Assembly: GCF_002158995.1 (NCBI RefSeq)
Contig: NZ_LOHF01000002.1
Span: forward strand, 450,866 to 514,865
DNA length: 64,000 nt
Direction of reading: 5' to 3'
DNA from: Pseudomonas caspiana
Lineage (GTDB): Bacteria > Pseudomonadota > Gammaproteobacteria > Pseudomonadales > Pseudomonadaceae
A program made the translations under genes and the position numbers. Below are positions 30,880 through 41,949 of the stretch, piece after piece (the stretch's first letter is position 1; each line of letters starts with the position of its first letter). The notes under the pieces were generated by a model. That model did no database searches and had not been told where the DNA came from. It saw nothing but the letters and a program-made list of their open reading frames with translations.

Positions 30880-30968
30880 TGTAGGAGCTGACGAGCACCG
30901 CGAGGCTGCGATAGCGGTGTATCAGATGGATCGCTATCGCGGCCTCGCGGTGCTTGTCAGCTCCTACA
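30880..30968. repeat. REPIN (paired extragenic palindrome)
   Basis: TGTAGGAGCTGACGAGCACC pairs with GGTGCTTGTCAGCTCCTACA. The inner arms CGCGAGGCTGCGATAGCG and CGCTATCGCGGCCTCGCG also match. It lies between yhdP and the nitrilase-family gene. Confidence 0.88.
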
Positions 30969-31028
30969 AAGTCTCCCGCCGTCTGGATGGTAGCTCTCGT
31001 AATGGCTCCCACTGTACTCCATGGCGAA

Positions 31029-34000
31029 CTATTGAGGTTTTTCAAAAGGCTTGTCGAAAGTGATCTTCGGTTCTTTCCACGGGCCTTCGACCTTGTATTG
31101 AACACTGGCGAAGCGCGCGACCCGATCACCCAGCAATTTGTCGACCAGGAACAACGCCCCGCCAATCGCCGGCGCACCGACAATCAATGCCGCAATTGGC
31201 AGGTTGTTGGTGACCGGCAACGTTACCAACAGCTTGGCATCTACCCGATCCTTGACCATGTCCAGTGTGCCGTTCAGCTCCAGATTGCTGGAGGGGCCGG
31301 TCAGGGTAATCGGCGTGCGTGTGACATAGACACCGTCGCTGGCGACCAACAGCCCTTTAACCCTATCGTAGCTCAAGCCTTTGCCCAGCAAGTCGGAGAA
31401 GTCCAGGCGCAACCGGCGACCGATGGAATTGAAATTGAGCAGGCCAAAAACCCGCAGAGCCTGTGCGCCGCCTTCGACTTCGACAAACTGGCCTCTTTCG
31501 AGCTTGGCATCAAGGCTGCCAGAGAAACGCTTGAGCGACACCCAGGCCGGTGAACCCGGCCAGCGGCCGTCTACTTTCAGCTCGAACGTTTCGCTGGTGA
31601 CTGTTGGGGCAAACCCCCAGGCTTTGAGCACGTCACCCAACTGCTTACCTTCGATATTGCCGCGGTACCAACTGCTTGTTGAGTCCGGTGTGCCTTCCCA
31701 GCCCCCCTCACCTTTTAGCTGCATGCCTTTGAGGCCAAGGTCCAAATCAGACAAGCGAAGACCTGTAGCCGTCGGACGAACCTTGAGCGACCAGGCCCCC
31801 AGTAATTGCTCACCCTGAAAGAGTTGTGTGACGCTGACATCCAGTGCCGGAATCTTGCCCGGATTGATATCAGCCAGCGGATCCGGAGCATTTTCCACAA
31901 CCGCTGCCGCCGGATCAGGTGCCGGTAAGCGGACATAAAGCATATTGATGCCGATGGGCGCGTTCTTGGCATCTGGCAGCGTCGCGGTCCCTTTGGCAAG
32001 CTGGCTGTCCAGAGACAGCGCCCAGTTATCAGCATTGCGCTTGAGCTGAACGCTGGCCTTGTCCAGCGTTGTGCCCATGGCCGTCAACTTGCCTATCTGC
32101 AGGTCGACGCTATTGACCACTTGCTTGGCGCTGCCACCAGGATCACCACCCGCATAGCGATCAAGCATTGCCTGCCAGGGCGATACATCAAGCTCCGTCA
32201 GAGAACCGCGAACACGCAGACCTTTGGCATCCGGCACAATCGCGCCGCCGTCACCCAGAAACAGCTCACCCCGCCCGTCCGCCAGCTTGCCAGGTGCAGC
32301 GGCGTACGCCAGATTGGCCAGCTTGCCGTAGGCGAAACCAAAACGCTGCTCTGCCCCCTGCAGCGTCATGCGGAATTCGCTGTCCAGACCGGCATCAGCC
32401 GGTTTACCGAACGGCGCAGGCAGATCCACCGCCACCCCCTTGAGGCTGGAGTTGATCCGCAACAAACTATCGGCGCCCCCCAACGTCAGCTGCAACTGGT
32501 ACGGGATGTCGCCAGAAACAGGCAACGGCTGTGTAATACCGAGCCATTCAGTCAGCCTGTTTACCGTGATCTGACCATTGGCGACCACGCGGGTCAGGTT
32601 CGCACCGGGTTTACCTTCCGCAGCAATTTCTGCGGTCACCGGGCGGTCAAACGCCTGCGCACGCACGCCTTTGCCACTTAACCCTTTGGCGTTGTCGAAA
32701 CGGAACTCGCCTTTCAACTGGGTCAGGTCCAGCGCCGGATCAGCAAGCTTCAAGCGCGCCCCTTCGGTGCTGAAGTCTACGGCGATCTTCGGCTCCTGCC
32801 CTTTGATCAGCGGTATGTCCAGTTTCAGCTTGCCGTTCAGTGGCCCCTCGCCCTGCCAACCCGCAAAGGTACTGGCAGTACCGATAGGCGCTTCCTGCAA
32901 AATCTTCACACCGTCGGCCAGTTGTCCGGAAAATTTGCCGTCCACCAGCAAATGGCTGGGCTGTCCGACTGGCGCATGGGGAATATTGACCAGGACTTTG
33001 CTGACATCAGTATTGAGCAGCCGACCTTTGCTGGCTTTGACACGAACACCGCTGTTTTCAACGTAGACCTTGCCATCAACGCCGGTCAGTTGCGGCCAGC
33101 CAGGCTCGAAATCCAGCGTCGCATCACGCACTTTGAAGAACAGGCTGATAACCCGTGCCGTGTCCGCTGCGTTCTTGCTCAGCGAACCTTGATACTGGAA
33201 GAACCCCTGATCGACCTTGCCGCCAATGATTGCCGTACGCAGCCATTTGTCCAGATCCGGACTGAGGACAGCCGGCAGATACTTGCTGGTGTAACTGCCG
33301 TCGCCGTCGACCATGCCAACCCGCAGGTCCATATAGTCCTCATCGGCTCGCTCATGAGCCAGATGCAGGCGAATCAGGAAGTCAGCAGCGATCTTGCCCT
33401 CATCCCCCAGCACTTTGATGTACGGCGCGATCAGGGTGAATGTTTCGTCATCCAGTCGCCAGGTCAGGCGTGCATTGGCTTTCGGGTAGGTCCACTCATT
33501 CTTGAAGATCGGATACAGGTGCAACATGAAATTGTCGCTGTCGAGGCGCAGCTCTCCCTGGCCCAGATCGCCGCTGATTGCCCCGCTGACATTACCTGCC
33601 GCCGGAGCACCGTGATAAGCGTGAAATCCGATATTTTCCAGATTGGCGGCAAAGCTCAAGCGCTTGTCACCCACCGCTTTCGGTCGGTAATCAACCAGTG
33701 CATTACGCAGGGCACCTGTCACTTGAAGGTTATCGATAACCTCCATAAGCGTGTCCGGCAACGGAGCAAGGGATTTCAACAGCGGCGTCACCGGAGTCAG
33801 ATCAAGCCGATCAGCCTGAACATGCCAGATTTCTTCCTGATCGCTGGTGGCCATTTTTTGCTCAAGCTGAACGCGGCTTTCCCAGCGCTTGCCGTTCAGG
33901 TCCATGGCCAGCGAGCTCAGGTTTACTTCAAAGCCGGTATCGTTCCGCTTGAGCCAGGCGTTTAGCGCCAGATTGTCGATCTTCGACGGTTTACGCTCGG

Positions 34001-34850
34001 CATAAGCCGCTTTCAGTGAAGGGGCATTGAGGCGTGCGACGGCACTCTGAACGGTGCCTTTACCCCAGCTTAGCCAGAATTCGCCACCCGCCTTGAGGGT
34101 CGACACTTTCCATTGTTTAGTCAGGGTTTTGGGCAGCCACTTCGCCCAGTCGCTTTGCGGCAGACTCAGGTAGATATCGGCCTCACCCTCTTTCCAGGCT
34201 CTGGCCTGAATCCGCGAGCGAACATTAAGAGCCAGCGGCTGACCATCCGGGAGCGTCAACCGCGCATCAATGCGCTGATGAGCGCTGCCCGTGGCCAGAC
34301 TGATATTCACGTAAGTCAGGGTCAGCGGTGCTTGCTCAAAAGGTTGCAGAGTGACCTGACTGTTGAGCAGCGAGAGGCGCGATACCACCTGCATCTGATT
34401 CAGGATCCGCTCAGGGTCCAGCGGCTTGTCATTCTGAACCGGCAGCCCTTGCAGCGCCCAATGACCGTCCTGATCTTCCTTGAGGATCACTTGCAGGCCG
34501 TTGACCTCCACATGGGACAGACGCACATCCCACGCCAGCAGGCTGGCCCAGATGTCGGGCTCTGCACGCACTTCATCGAGACGTACAGCGCTTGCGCCTT
34601 CGCCGACCATCACATCGTTGGCAACGAAAACCGGTGAAAAACCCCGCCAGCTGCCTTCCAGGCTGCCGATCGCCAGTGGCATGCCGACCGCTGCCTGAGC
34701 CTTGCTCTGGACTTCAACGCGATACCCGGAAACCAAAGGCGTCAGCTCACGGCCCACGCTGACATACAACGCTGCCAGGACCAGAACCAGCGCACAGAGA
34801 CTCAACCCCCAGCGAGTCAGAAGTGAGAAGAAACGTGTCAGATGGCTCAT
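31029..34850 (-). CDS. yhdP: YhdP, AsmA-like intermembrane lipid-transport protein
   Basis: This very long (1273-residue) protein has one N-terminal membrane helix (about 13-34; LLTRWGLSLCALVLVLAALY) and a huge periplasmic beta-rich body of the AsmA/VPS13-like bridge type, with the DUF3971 and AsmA_2 regions. In E. coli, YhdP with TamB and YdbH moves phospholipids to the outer membrane. The ATG at 34850 follows GGAGG at ten bases; earlier readings are not family-like. Length and the C-terminal KLLGDRVARFASVQYKVEGP are normal. Confidence 0.93.
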   Translation of the reverse strand: MSHLTRFFSLLTRWGLSLCALVLVLAALYVSVGRELTPLVSGYRVEVQSKAQAAVGMPLAIGSLEGSWRGFSPVFVANDVMVGEGASAVRLDEVRAEPDIWASLLAWDVRLSHVEVNGLQVILKEDQDGHWALQGLPVQNDKPLDPERILNQMQVVSRLSLLNSQVTLQPFEQAPLTLTYVNISLATGSAHQRIDARLTLPDGQPLALNVRSRIQARAWKEGEADIYLSLPQSDWAKWLPKTLTKQWKVSTLKAGGEFWLSWGKGTVQSAVARLNAPSLKAAYAERKPSKIDNLALNAWLKRNDTGFEVNLSSLAMDLNGKRWESRVQLEQKMATSDQEEIWHVQADRLDLTPVTPLLKSLAPLPDTLMEVIDNLQVTGALRNALVDYRPKAVGDKRLSFAANLENIGFHAYHGAPAAGNVSGAISGDLGQGELRLDSDNFMLHLYPIFKNEWTYPKANARLTWRLDDETFTLIAPYIKVLGDEGKIAADFLIRLHLAHERADEDYMDLRVGMVDGDGSYTSKYLPAVLSPDLDKWLRTAIIGGKVDQGFFQYQGSLSKNAADTARVISLFFKVRDATLDFEPGWPQLTGVDGKVYVENSGVRVKASKGRLLNTDVSKVLVNIPHAPVGQPSHLLVDGKFSGQLADGVKILQEAPIGTASTFAGWQGEGPLNGKLKLDIPLIKGQEPKIAVDFSTEGARLKLADPALDLTQLKGEFRFDNAKGLSGKGVRAQAFDRPVTAEIAAEGKPGANLTRVVANGQITVNRLTEWLGITQPLPVSGDIPYQLQLTLGGADSLLRINSSLKGVAVDLPAPFGKPADAGLDSEFRMTLQGAEQRFGFAYGKLANLAYAAAPGKLADGRGELFLGDGGAIVPDAKGLRVRGSLTELDVSPWQAMLDRYAGGDPGGSAKQVVNSVDLQIGKLTAMGTTLDKASVQLKRNADNWALSLDSQLAKGTATLPDAKNAPIGINMLYVRLPAPDPAAAVVENAPDPLADINPGKIPALDVSVTQLFQGEQLLGAWSLKVRPTATGLRLSDLDLGLKGMQLKGEGGWEGTPDSTSSWYRGNIEGKQLGDVLKAWGFAPTVTSETFELKVDGRWPGSPAWVSLKRFSGSLDAKLERGQFVEVEGGAQALRVFGLLNFNSIGRRLRLDFSDLLGKGLSYDRVKGLLVASDGVYVTRTPITLTGPSSNLELNGTLDMVKDRVDAKLLVTLPVTNNLPIAALIVGAPAIGGALFLVDKLLGDRVARFASVQYKVEGPWKEPKITFDKPFEKPQ

Positions 34851-35025
34851 GTCAGCGAACCTCCACACGGAGATTCGCAATTGCTGGCTTGCGTGAAATG
34901 GCCCCACTCAATGGTGCAGGTGCTGTAGTGGGGGTTGCTCATTAACACACATATTCTCTTTATGACGGCTTCCATGCCGCTGGCCCTCAGGCACTGTTAT
35001 CAATTCATTTTCATTTGGCGCAATG

Positions 35026-36483
35026 TCAGAGCAGCACGACGTCGTATTGTTCCTGGGAATACATGGTTTCTACCTGAAAACGGATAGTGCGGCCAATGAA
35101 CGCTTCCAGCTCCGCCACATTACCCGACTCCTCGTCCAGAAGGCGGTCCACGACCCGCTGATTAGCCAATACACGGTAGCCCACCGCCTGATAGGCTCGT
35201 GCCTCACGCAGGATTTCCCGGAAAATCTCGTAACAGACCGTTTCCGGCGTCTTCAGCTTGCCGCGCCCCTGACACGCATGGCAAGGCTCGCATAGCACCT
35301 GCTCAAGGCTTTCACGGGTACGCTTGCGAGTCATCTGCACAAGACCCAACTCGGTGATACCGATGATGTTGGTCTTGGCGTGATCGCGCTCCAGTTGTTT
35401 CTCCAGAGTACGCAGCACCTGGCGCTGATGCTCACCGTCTTCCATGTCGATAAAATCAATAATGATGATGCCGCCCAGATTGCGCAGGCGCAGCTGCCGG
35501 GCAATGGCGGTTGCCGCTTCCAGATTGGTCTTGAAGATGGTTTCTTCGAGGTTTCGATGCCCGACGAATGCGCCGGTATTAACGTCGATGGTGCTCATCG
35601 CCTCGGCCGGATCGATTACCAGATAGCCACCTGACTTGAGCGGTACCTTGCGCTCCAGGGCTTTCTGAATTTCATCCTCAACACCGTAGAGGTCAAAAAT
35701 CGGCCGTTCGCCAGGGTAGTGCTCCAGGCGGTCGGCGATCTCGGGCATCAGCTCAGCGACGAACTGAGTGGTTTTCTGGAAGGTTTCCCGGGAATCGATG
35801 CGAATCTTCTCGATACGCGGGCTGACCAGGTCGCGCAGAGTACGCAGCGCCAGACCAAGGTCTTCGTAGATCACATTAGGCGGGCTGACGGTCTTGATCT
35901 GATCGCCAATCTGATCCCAGAGGCGGCGCAGATAACGGATGTCCATGAGGATTTCGTCAGCCCCGGCACCTTCAGCAGCGGTGCGCAGAATGAAACCACC
36001 AGCCTCTTTGATGCCTTCGAGGGCGACGCAATCGCTGACCACTTTTTTCAGTCGCTCGCGCTCGCCTTCATCCTCGATCTTCAACGAAATCCCGACGTGC
36101 GCAGTCTTGGGCATGTACACCAGATAACGCGAAGGGATCGACAGCTGCGTCGTCAGGCGCGCGCCTTTGCTGCCTATCGGGTCCTTGGTGACTTGAACGA
36201 CAAGGCTCTGACCTTCATGCACCAGCGAACTGATGGTTTCTACGGCCGAACCCTCACGCATGGATATCTCCGAGGCGTGAATGAACGCGGCACGGTCAAG
36301 ACCAATATCAATGAACGCGGCCTGCATACCCGGCAGGACTCGTACAACCTTGCCTTTGTAGATGTTGCCAACGATACCGCGACGCTGGGTCCGCTCGACG
36401 TGAACCTCTTGCAGAACACCGTTTTCCACCACTGCCACGCGTGATTCCATCGGCGTGATGTTGATCAGAATCTCTTCACTCAT
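35026..36483 (-). CDS. rng: Ribonuclease G
   Basis: This 485-residue endoribonuclease matures the 16S rRNA 5' end and decays some mRNAs. An S1 domain lies at about 39-128, and the RNase E/G catalytic domain has the metal-binding aspartates in [20 protein letters not shown] and [12 protein letters not shown]. The zinc-link cysteines are [12 protein letters not shown] near residue 400. There is no long disordered tail, so it is RNase G rather than RNase E. Its start overlaps the maf stop by four bases. Confidence 0.95.
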   Translation of the reverse strand: MSEEILINITPMESRVAVVENGVLQEVHVERTQRRGIVGNIYKGKVVRVLPGMQAAFIDIGLDRAAFIHASEISMREGSAVETISSLVHEGQSLVVQVTKDPIGSKGARLTTQLSIPSRYLVYMPKTAHVGISLKIEDEGERERLKKVVSDCVALEGIKEAGGFILRTAAEGAGADEILMDIRYLRRLWDQIGDQIKTVSPPNVIYEDLGLALRTLRDLVSPRIEKIRIDSRETFQKTTQFVAELMPEIADRLEHYPGERPIFDLYGVEDEIQKALERKVPLKSGGYLVIDPAEAMSTIDVNTGAFVGHRNLEETIFKTNLEAATAIARQLRLRNLGGIIIIDFIDMEDGEHQRQVLRTLEKQLERDHAKTNIIGITELGLVQMTRKRTRESLEQVLCEPCHACQGRGKLKTPETVCYEIFREILREARAYQAVGYRVLANQRVVDRLLDEESGNVAELEAFIGRTIRFQVETMYSQEQYDVVLL

Positions 36484-37079
36484 GACTTTTCACCTTCCTG
36501 GCCTTGCCAACAGGGTATGCCGAAACGGCCCAGCAGTTCTGCGGTTTCGCATAGAGGCAACCCGACCACTGCGGAATAACTGCCCTGCAAGCTCTCGACG
36601 AAAATCGCCGCCAGCCCCTGAATAGCGTAGCTGCCCGCTTTATCCTGAGGCTCGCCACTGGCCCAGTAGGTCTGAATTTCGGCAGTGGAGATCGAACGAA
36701 AACGCACCCGACTGGCGACGACACGAGTCTCGTAACGCTGTTGATTGACCAGCGCAATCGCCGTCAACACCTCGTGTTCGCGCCCTGACAACGCCGTCAG
36801 CATGCTCAGGGCATCCGCCTCATCCAGCGGCTTGCCGAGAATCTGACCGTCAAGCACCACCGCAGTGTCAGCGCCCAACACGCAGCCATCAGCATCGGTC
36901 AGCAACGCCAGTCCAGCCTGTGCTTTGCCACGTGCGAGCCGCTCGACATAGGCCGTCGGGGTTTCTTCGTTGTAGGGAGTTTCATCGATCTGTGCACTGA
37001 GCACCGTGAAGCGAACACCAATCTGGGTCAGTAATTCCCGACGGCGCGGCGAGCCAGAGGCCAGAAAAAGCGGGGGCAT
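36480..37079 (-). CDS. maf: Maf-like nucleotide pyrophosphatase (YhdE type)
   Basis: This 199-residue Maf/HAM1-fold enzyme hydrolyses noncanonical or pyrimidine nucleoside triphosphates. [17 protein letters not shown] at the N-terminus, [17 protein letters not shown] and [20 protein letters not shown] are family signatures. Of the two E. coli relatives the setting beside mreD and rng matches YhdE (dTTP/UTPase). It overlaps rng by four bases and follows mreD after a 72-base space. Confidence 0.94.
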   Translation of the reverse strand: MPPLFLASGSPRRRELLTQIGVRFTVLSAQIDETPYNEETPTAYVERLARGKAQAGLALLTDADGCVLGADTAVVLDGQILGKPLDEADALSMLTALSGREHEVLTAIALVNQQRYETRVVASRVRFRSISTAEIQTYWASGEPQDKAGSYAIQGLAAIFVESLQGSYSAVVGLPLCETAELLGRFGIPCWQGQEGEKS

Positions 37080-37151
37080 TGGGACATCTCCGTGTCAAAG
37101 ATCGTAATGCAGCCCCGAGCCAGAGATGCTCACCCGGGGCTACATGCCGCG

Positions 37152-37643
37152 TCAGTTGATTTTCAAACGCTTGCTCAAGCCTCGCAGGCCATAGCTGACC
37201 CAAGGCCATAACAAGGCACTGACCAGAGCAGGCAAGACCAACGCCAACGTTGGTTGTCGGTTACCGGTCAGGGCGCTGAGCCAGAGCTGTGCCAATTGGG
37301 CCAGCCCGAAAATAACCAACAGAATCAGACACTGCTGCCACATGGGGAACATGCGCAAGCGTTGCTGCAGGGACATCACCAGGAAGGTGATCAAACACAA
37401 GGTCAGGGCGTTCTGCCCCAGCAATGTGCCGTAAAGCACGTCCTCCATCAGGCCCAACAACCACGCAGTGGTCATCCCCACCTTATGGGGCAGATACAGC
37501 GCCCAGAAGGTCACAAGCAGCGCCAGCCAGAGCGGGCGAAAGATTTCCATGAACTGCGGCAGAGGCGAAACGCTCAACAGCAAACCCACGACAAAAGTGA
37601 ACCAGACGACCCACCCGTTACGTTCCGGGGCATGACTAGCCAT
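37152..37643 (-). CDS. mreD: MreD, rod-shape determining membrane protein
   Basis: This 163-residue inner-membrane protein has about five hydrophobic helices and is part of the elongasome with MreB, MreC, RodZ and the RodA-PBP2 pair. The ATG at 37643 (MASHAPERNGWVVWFTFVVG) is used; the ATG one codon earlier is possible. It overlaps the mreC stop by eight bases. GLMEDVLYGTLLGQNAL is the conserved central loop. Confidence 0.93.
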   Translation of the reverse strand: MASHAPERNGWVVWFTFVVGLLLSVSPLPQFMEIFRPLWLALLVTFWALYLPHKVGMTTAWLLGLMEDVLYGTLLGQNALTLCLITFLVMSLQQRLRMFPMWQQCLILLVIFGLAQLAQLWLSALTGNRQPTLALVLPALVSALLWPWVSYGLRGLSKRLKIN

Positions 37644-38766
37644 CAATTCTCTCCCGAGTGGCGGCAGGCGCGGCGGCCGGTGGCTTGGTCGCGGCAGGCT
37701 TCACAGGCGGCTTGCTGGCGGGTTTGGGTGCTGGTGTCGCAGGCGTCACGGCCGGAGCTGCAGCGGGCGCGGCAGCGGGCGCGGCAGCCGGAGCAGCAGC
37801 GCCGTGGGCAGCAGGCGCAGTATGTGTTCCCGCAGGCACGACGCCGTTAGCAGCAGGAGCCGTAGCGGGTGACACAGCTGGATCAGCACCTTTCTCGATG
37901 GACTCTTGAGCGCGAGCGGCATCGGCAGCACGTTCTTCCGGCGAACGGCCGTCGGAGAACACCAACAGCAGGTAGCGGCTGCGGTTCAGCGCAGCGGTCG
38001 GGACAGCCCGAACAATGGCAAACGGTTGTCCAGAGTCATGAATGACTTCTTTGACGGTGGCGACGGGATACCCGGCAGGAAAACGCTGACCCAGGCCGGA
38101 GCTGACCAGCAGGTCGCCTTCCTTGATGTCAGCGGTGTCCGCTACATGACGCAGCTCAAGACGCTCTGGGTTACCCGTACCGCTGGCAATTGCCCGCAGC
38201 CCGTTACGGTTGACCTGTACTGGAATGCTGTGGGTTGTGTCAGTCAGCAGCAACACGCGCGACGTGTAGGGCATCAACTCGACCACTTGCCCCATCAGGC
38301 CGCGTGCGTCGAGCACAGGCTGGCCGAGGACAACACCGTCGCGTTCGCCTTTGTTGATGATGATCCGGTGAGTGAACGGATTAGGATCCATGCCGATGAG
38401 TTCGGCCACTTCGACCTTCTCGTTGACCAGTGCCGACGAGTTAAGCAACTCGCGCAAGCGCACGTTTTGCTCGGTCAGGGCTGCCAGCTTCTGCAGGCGC
38501 CCTTGCAGGAGCAAGGCTTCGGTCTTGAGTTTTTCGTTTTCAGCGATCAGCTCGGTACGACTGCCGAACTGGCTGGCCACACCCTGCATCAGCCGTTGCG
38601 GAAGATCGACAATCCAGTACGACTGCATCAGCACCAGCGACATCTGGCTGCGCACAGGCTTGAGCACGGTGAAGCGCGCATCGACGACCATCAGCGCCAC
38701 CGACAACACGACCAGCACCAACAGGCGCACGCCCAACGAAGGGCCTTTTGCGAAAAGCGGTTTAAT
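37636..38766 (-). CDS. mreC: MreC, rod-shape determining protein, with an apparent ATT start codon
   Basis: This 376-residue protein has one membrane helix (about 14-32), a coiled coil (about 70-110) and two beta domains that activate PBP2. From the ATT at 38766-38764 the protein reads (I)KPLFAKGPSLGVRLLVLVV, aligning end to end with E. coli MKPIFSRGPSLQIRLILAVL as I recall it. ATT sits exactly where the ATG should be and is preceded by GGAGG eight bases upstream. The first NTG codon in frame, TTG at 38736, would drop ten conserved residues. The C-terminal ~75 residues are a Pro/Ala/Lys low-complexity tail. It overlaps mreD. Confidence 0.9.
   Translation of the reverse strand: MKPLFAKGPSLGVRLLVLVVLSVALMVVDARFTVLKPVRSQMSLVLMQSYWIVDLPQRLMQGVASQFGSRTELIAENEKLKTEALLLQGRLQKLAALTEQNVRLRELLNSSALVNEKVEVAELIGMDPNPFTHRIIINKGERDGVVLGQPVLDARGLMGQVVELMPYTSRVLLLTDTTHSIPVQVNRNGLRAIASGTGNPERLELRHVADTADIKEGDLLVSSGLGQRFPAGYPVATVKEVIHDSGQPFAIVRAVPTAALNRSRYLLLVFSDGRSPEERAADAARAQESIEKGADPAVSPATAPAANGVVPAGTHTAPAAHGAAAPAAAPAAAPAAAPAVTPATPAPKPASKPPVKPAATKPPAAAPAATRERIDG
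37753..37800 (-). repeat. Low-complexity tandem repeat in mreC tail
   Basis: A 12-base unit (GCTGCCGCGCCC-like) repeated about three to four times encodes PAAAPAAAPAAAP in the MreC C-terminal tail. Such tracts change length easily by slippage. Confidence 0.7.
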
Positions 38767-38937
38767 AAGCCGCTCCTCCGAAGCAAGATTTCAATCGGCT
38801 GTTGTTATTCATGCGATATGCAACCGGCCTGAACGGGTGGAAAAAGTAACACCATATTTTGGCGTCAGCCTAACGCATACAGGTAGCCAAATCGCTACCT
38901 GTACACATAAGGATGCATGATAGGTCTTGCCAGCGAA

Positions 38938-39987
<1,050 letters not shown>

Positions 39988-40183
39988 CTAGGGAACGCGT
40001 GGGTAAAAAAGTGCGGCAAACTCTAACAACGACAGGGATTTTGGGCAAGGAGCCAATATGTTAAATTAGCGGTTTTTCCGAGCACGACCCTCGACGTTCG
40101 CGGCCTTCTGACCGTAGAAATGCGATAGTGTTCCTCAATCTACCACACGGATCCAATCCGTAGTCATTCCACTGGAGAAACCC

Positions 40184-40471
40184 ATGGCGCTTGATCGCTC
40201 CGACGTGGAAAAGATCGCTCATCTGGCACGAATTCGCCTGAATGACGCCGATATCCCGCGTACTACCGAAGCACTAAACAGCATTCTTGGCCTGGTTGAT
40301 CAGATGCAAGCAGTCGATACCACCGGTATTGAACCACTTGCCCACCCCCTCGAAGCGTCCCAACGCCTGCGCGAAGACGTGGTTACCGAGCGAAATCGCC
40401 GGGAAACCTATCAAGCCATCGCACCAGCGGTCCAAGACGGCCTTTATCTGGTTCCAAAAGTCATCGACTAA
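40184..40471 (+). CDS. gatC: Asp/Glu-tRNA amidotransferase subunit C
   Basis: This 95-residue belt subunit stabilises GatCAB, which converts misacylated Asp-tRNA(Asn) and, where relevant, Glu-tRNA(Gln) to the correct amide. It has the N-terminal helical part ([20 protein letters not shown]) and the [20 protein letters not shown] tail. The ribosome site CTGGAG lies seven bases before the ATG. Pseudomonas uses this route for Asn-tRNA. Confidence 0.95.
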   Translation: MALDRSDVEKIAHLARIRLNDADIPRTTEALNSILGLVDQMQAVDTTGIEPLAHPLEASQRLREDVVTERNRRETYQAIAPAVQDGLYLVPKVID

Positions 40472-40486
40472 GGGAATGTGCCTTCA

Positions 40487-41938
40487 ATGCATCAAATGAC
40501 TCTGGCAGAGATCGCCCGCGGACTCGCCGATAAAAAGTTTTCTTCCGAAGAATTGACCCGTGTCCTGCTCGCGCGCATTACGCAGCTCGACCCGCAGCTC
40601 AACAGCTTCATTACCCTTACCGAAGACCTGGCCATCACCCAGGCGCAAGCCGCTGATGCCCGTCGCGCTGCTGGTGAAAACAATCCGTTGCTGGGCGCAC
40701 CGATCGCTCACAAGGACCTGTTCTGCACACAAGGCGTGCGCACCAGCTGCGCATCGAAAATGCTCGACAACTTCAAGGCGCCGTACGACGCCACTGTCGT
40801 TGCCAAGCTCGCGGCTGCGGGTACCGTCACCCTTGGCAAGACCAACATGGACGAATTCGCCATGGGTTCGGCCAACGAGTCCAGCCACTACGGCGCGGTG
40901 AAAAACCCATGGAGTCTTGAGCACGTACCGGGTGGTTCCTCGGGTGGTTCAGCTGCTGCGGTTGCCGCTCGCCTGCTGCCTGCCGCGACGGGCACCGACA
41001 CCGGCGGCTCGATTCGCCAACCGGCCGCACTGACTAACCTGACCGGCCTGAAACCGACCTACGGTCGGGTTTCCCGCTGGGGCATGATCGCTTATGCGTC
41101 GAGCCTCGATCAGGGTGGTCCGCTGGCACGTACCGCTGAAGACTGCGCGTTGTTGCTGCAAGGCATGGCCGGTTTCGACCCGCTCGACTCCACCAGCATC
41201 GACGAGCCAGTGCCGGAGTACAGCGCCAGCCTCAACGGCTCGCTGCAAGGCCTGCGCATCGGTCTTCCAAAGGAATATTTCAGTGCCGGTCTCGATCCGC
41301 GCATTGCAGATATGGTCATGGCCAGCGTCGAAGAGCTGAAAAAGCTCGGTGCCGTGGTCAAGGAAATCAGCCTGCCAAACCTGCAACACGGCATCCCGGC
41401 TTATTACGTGATCGCTCCGGCAGAAGCCTCTTCAAACCTGTCGCGTTTTGACGGCGTGCGCTTTGGCCATCGCTGCGAAGAACCGAAAGACCTCACCGAC
41501 CTGTACGAGCGCTCCCGCGCTGAGGGCTTTGGCCCTGAAGTACAACGCCGGATTCTGGTCGGTGCTTACGCGCTGTCCGCTGGCTACTACGACGCGTACT
41601 ACCTGCAGGCGCAGAAAATCCGTCGCCTGATCAAGAACGATTTCATGAACGCTTTCGCTGAAGTCGATGTGATCCTCGGGCCGACCACGCCTAACCCGGC
41701 CTGGAAAATCGGCGCCAAGACCAACGACCCGATCGCCGAGTATCTGGAAGACTTCTACACCATCACCGCCAACCTCGCGGGTCTGCCGGGCTTGTCCATG
41801 CCAGCCGGCTTTGCCGATGGTCTGCCGGTAGGCGTGCAATTGCTCGCCCCGTATTTCCAGGAAGGCCGCTTGCTGAACGTTGCTCATCAGTATCAGCAAG
41901 TCACCGATTGGCATCTGCGCACGCCTGACGGCTTCTAA
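40487..41938 (+). CDS. gatA: Asp/Glu-tRNA amidotransferase subunit A (amidase)
   Basis: This 483-residue amidase-signature enzyme releases ammonia from glutamine. The Ser-cisSer-Lys triad lies in the glycine-rich [16 protein letters not shown] and [12 protein letters not shown] stretches, with the Lys in [11 protein letters not shown]. The ATG at 40487 follows AAGGGA at seven to ten bases; a GTG three codons upstream is less likely. It starts 15 bases after gatC and ends 11 before gatB. Confidence 0.96.
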   Translation: MHQMTLAEIARGLADKKFSSEELTRVLLARITQLDPQLNSFITLTEDLAITQAQAADARRAAGENNPLLGAPIAHKDLFCTQGVRTSCASKMLDNFKAPYDATVVAKLAAAGTVTLGKTNMDEFAMGSANESSHYGAVKNPWSLEHVPGGSSGGSAAAVAARLLPAATGTDTGGSIRQPAALTNLTGLKPTYGRVSRWGMIAYASSLDQGGPLARTAEDCALLLQGMAGFDPLDSTSIDEPVPEYSASLNGSLQGLRIGLPKEYFSAGLDPRIADMVMASVEELKKLGAVVKEISLPNLQHGIPAYYVIAPAEASSNLSRFDGVRFGHRCEEPKDLTDLYERSRAEGFGPEVQRRILVGAYALSAGYYDAYYLQAQKIRRLIKNDFMNAFAEVDVILGPTTPNPAWKIGAKTNDPIAEYLEDFYTITANLAGLPGLSMPAGFADGLPVGVQLLAPYFQEGRLLNVAHQYQQVTDWHLRTPDGF

Positions 41939-41949
41939 GGAGAAAACAC

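Noticed and set aside
37658..37909. Ala/Gly-rich open frame on the plus strand
   Set aside because: It is the complement of the repetitive Pro/Ala tail of mreC.
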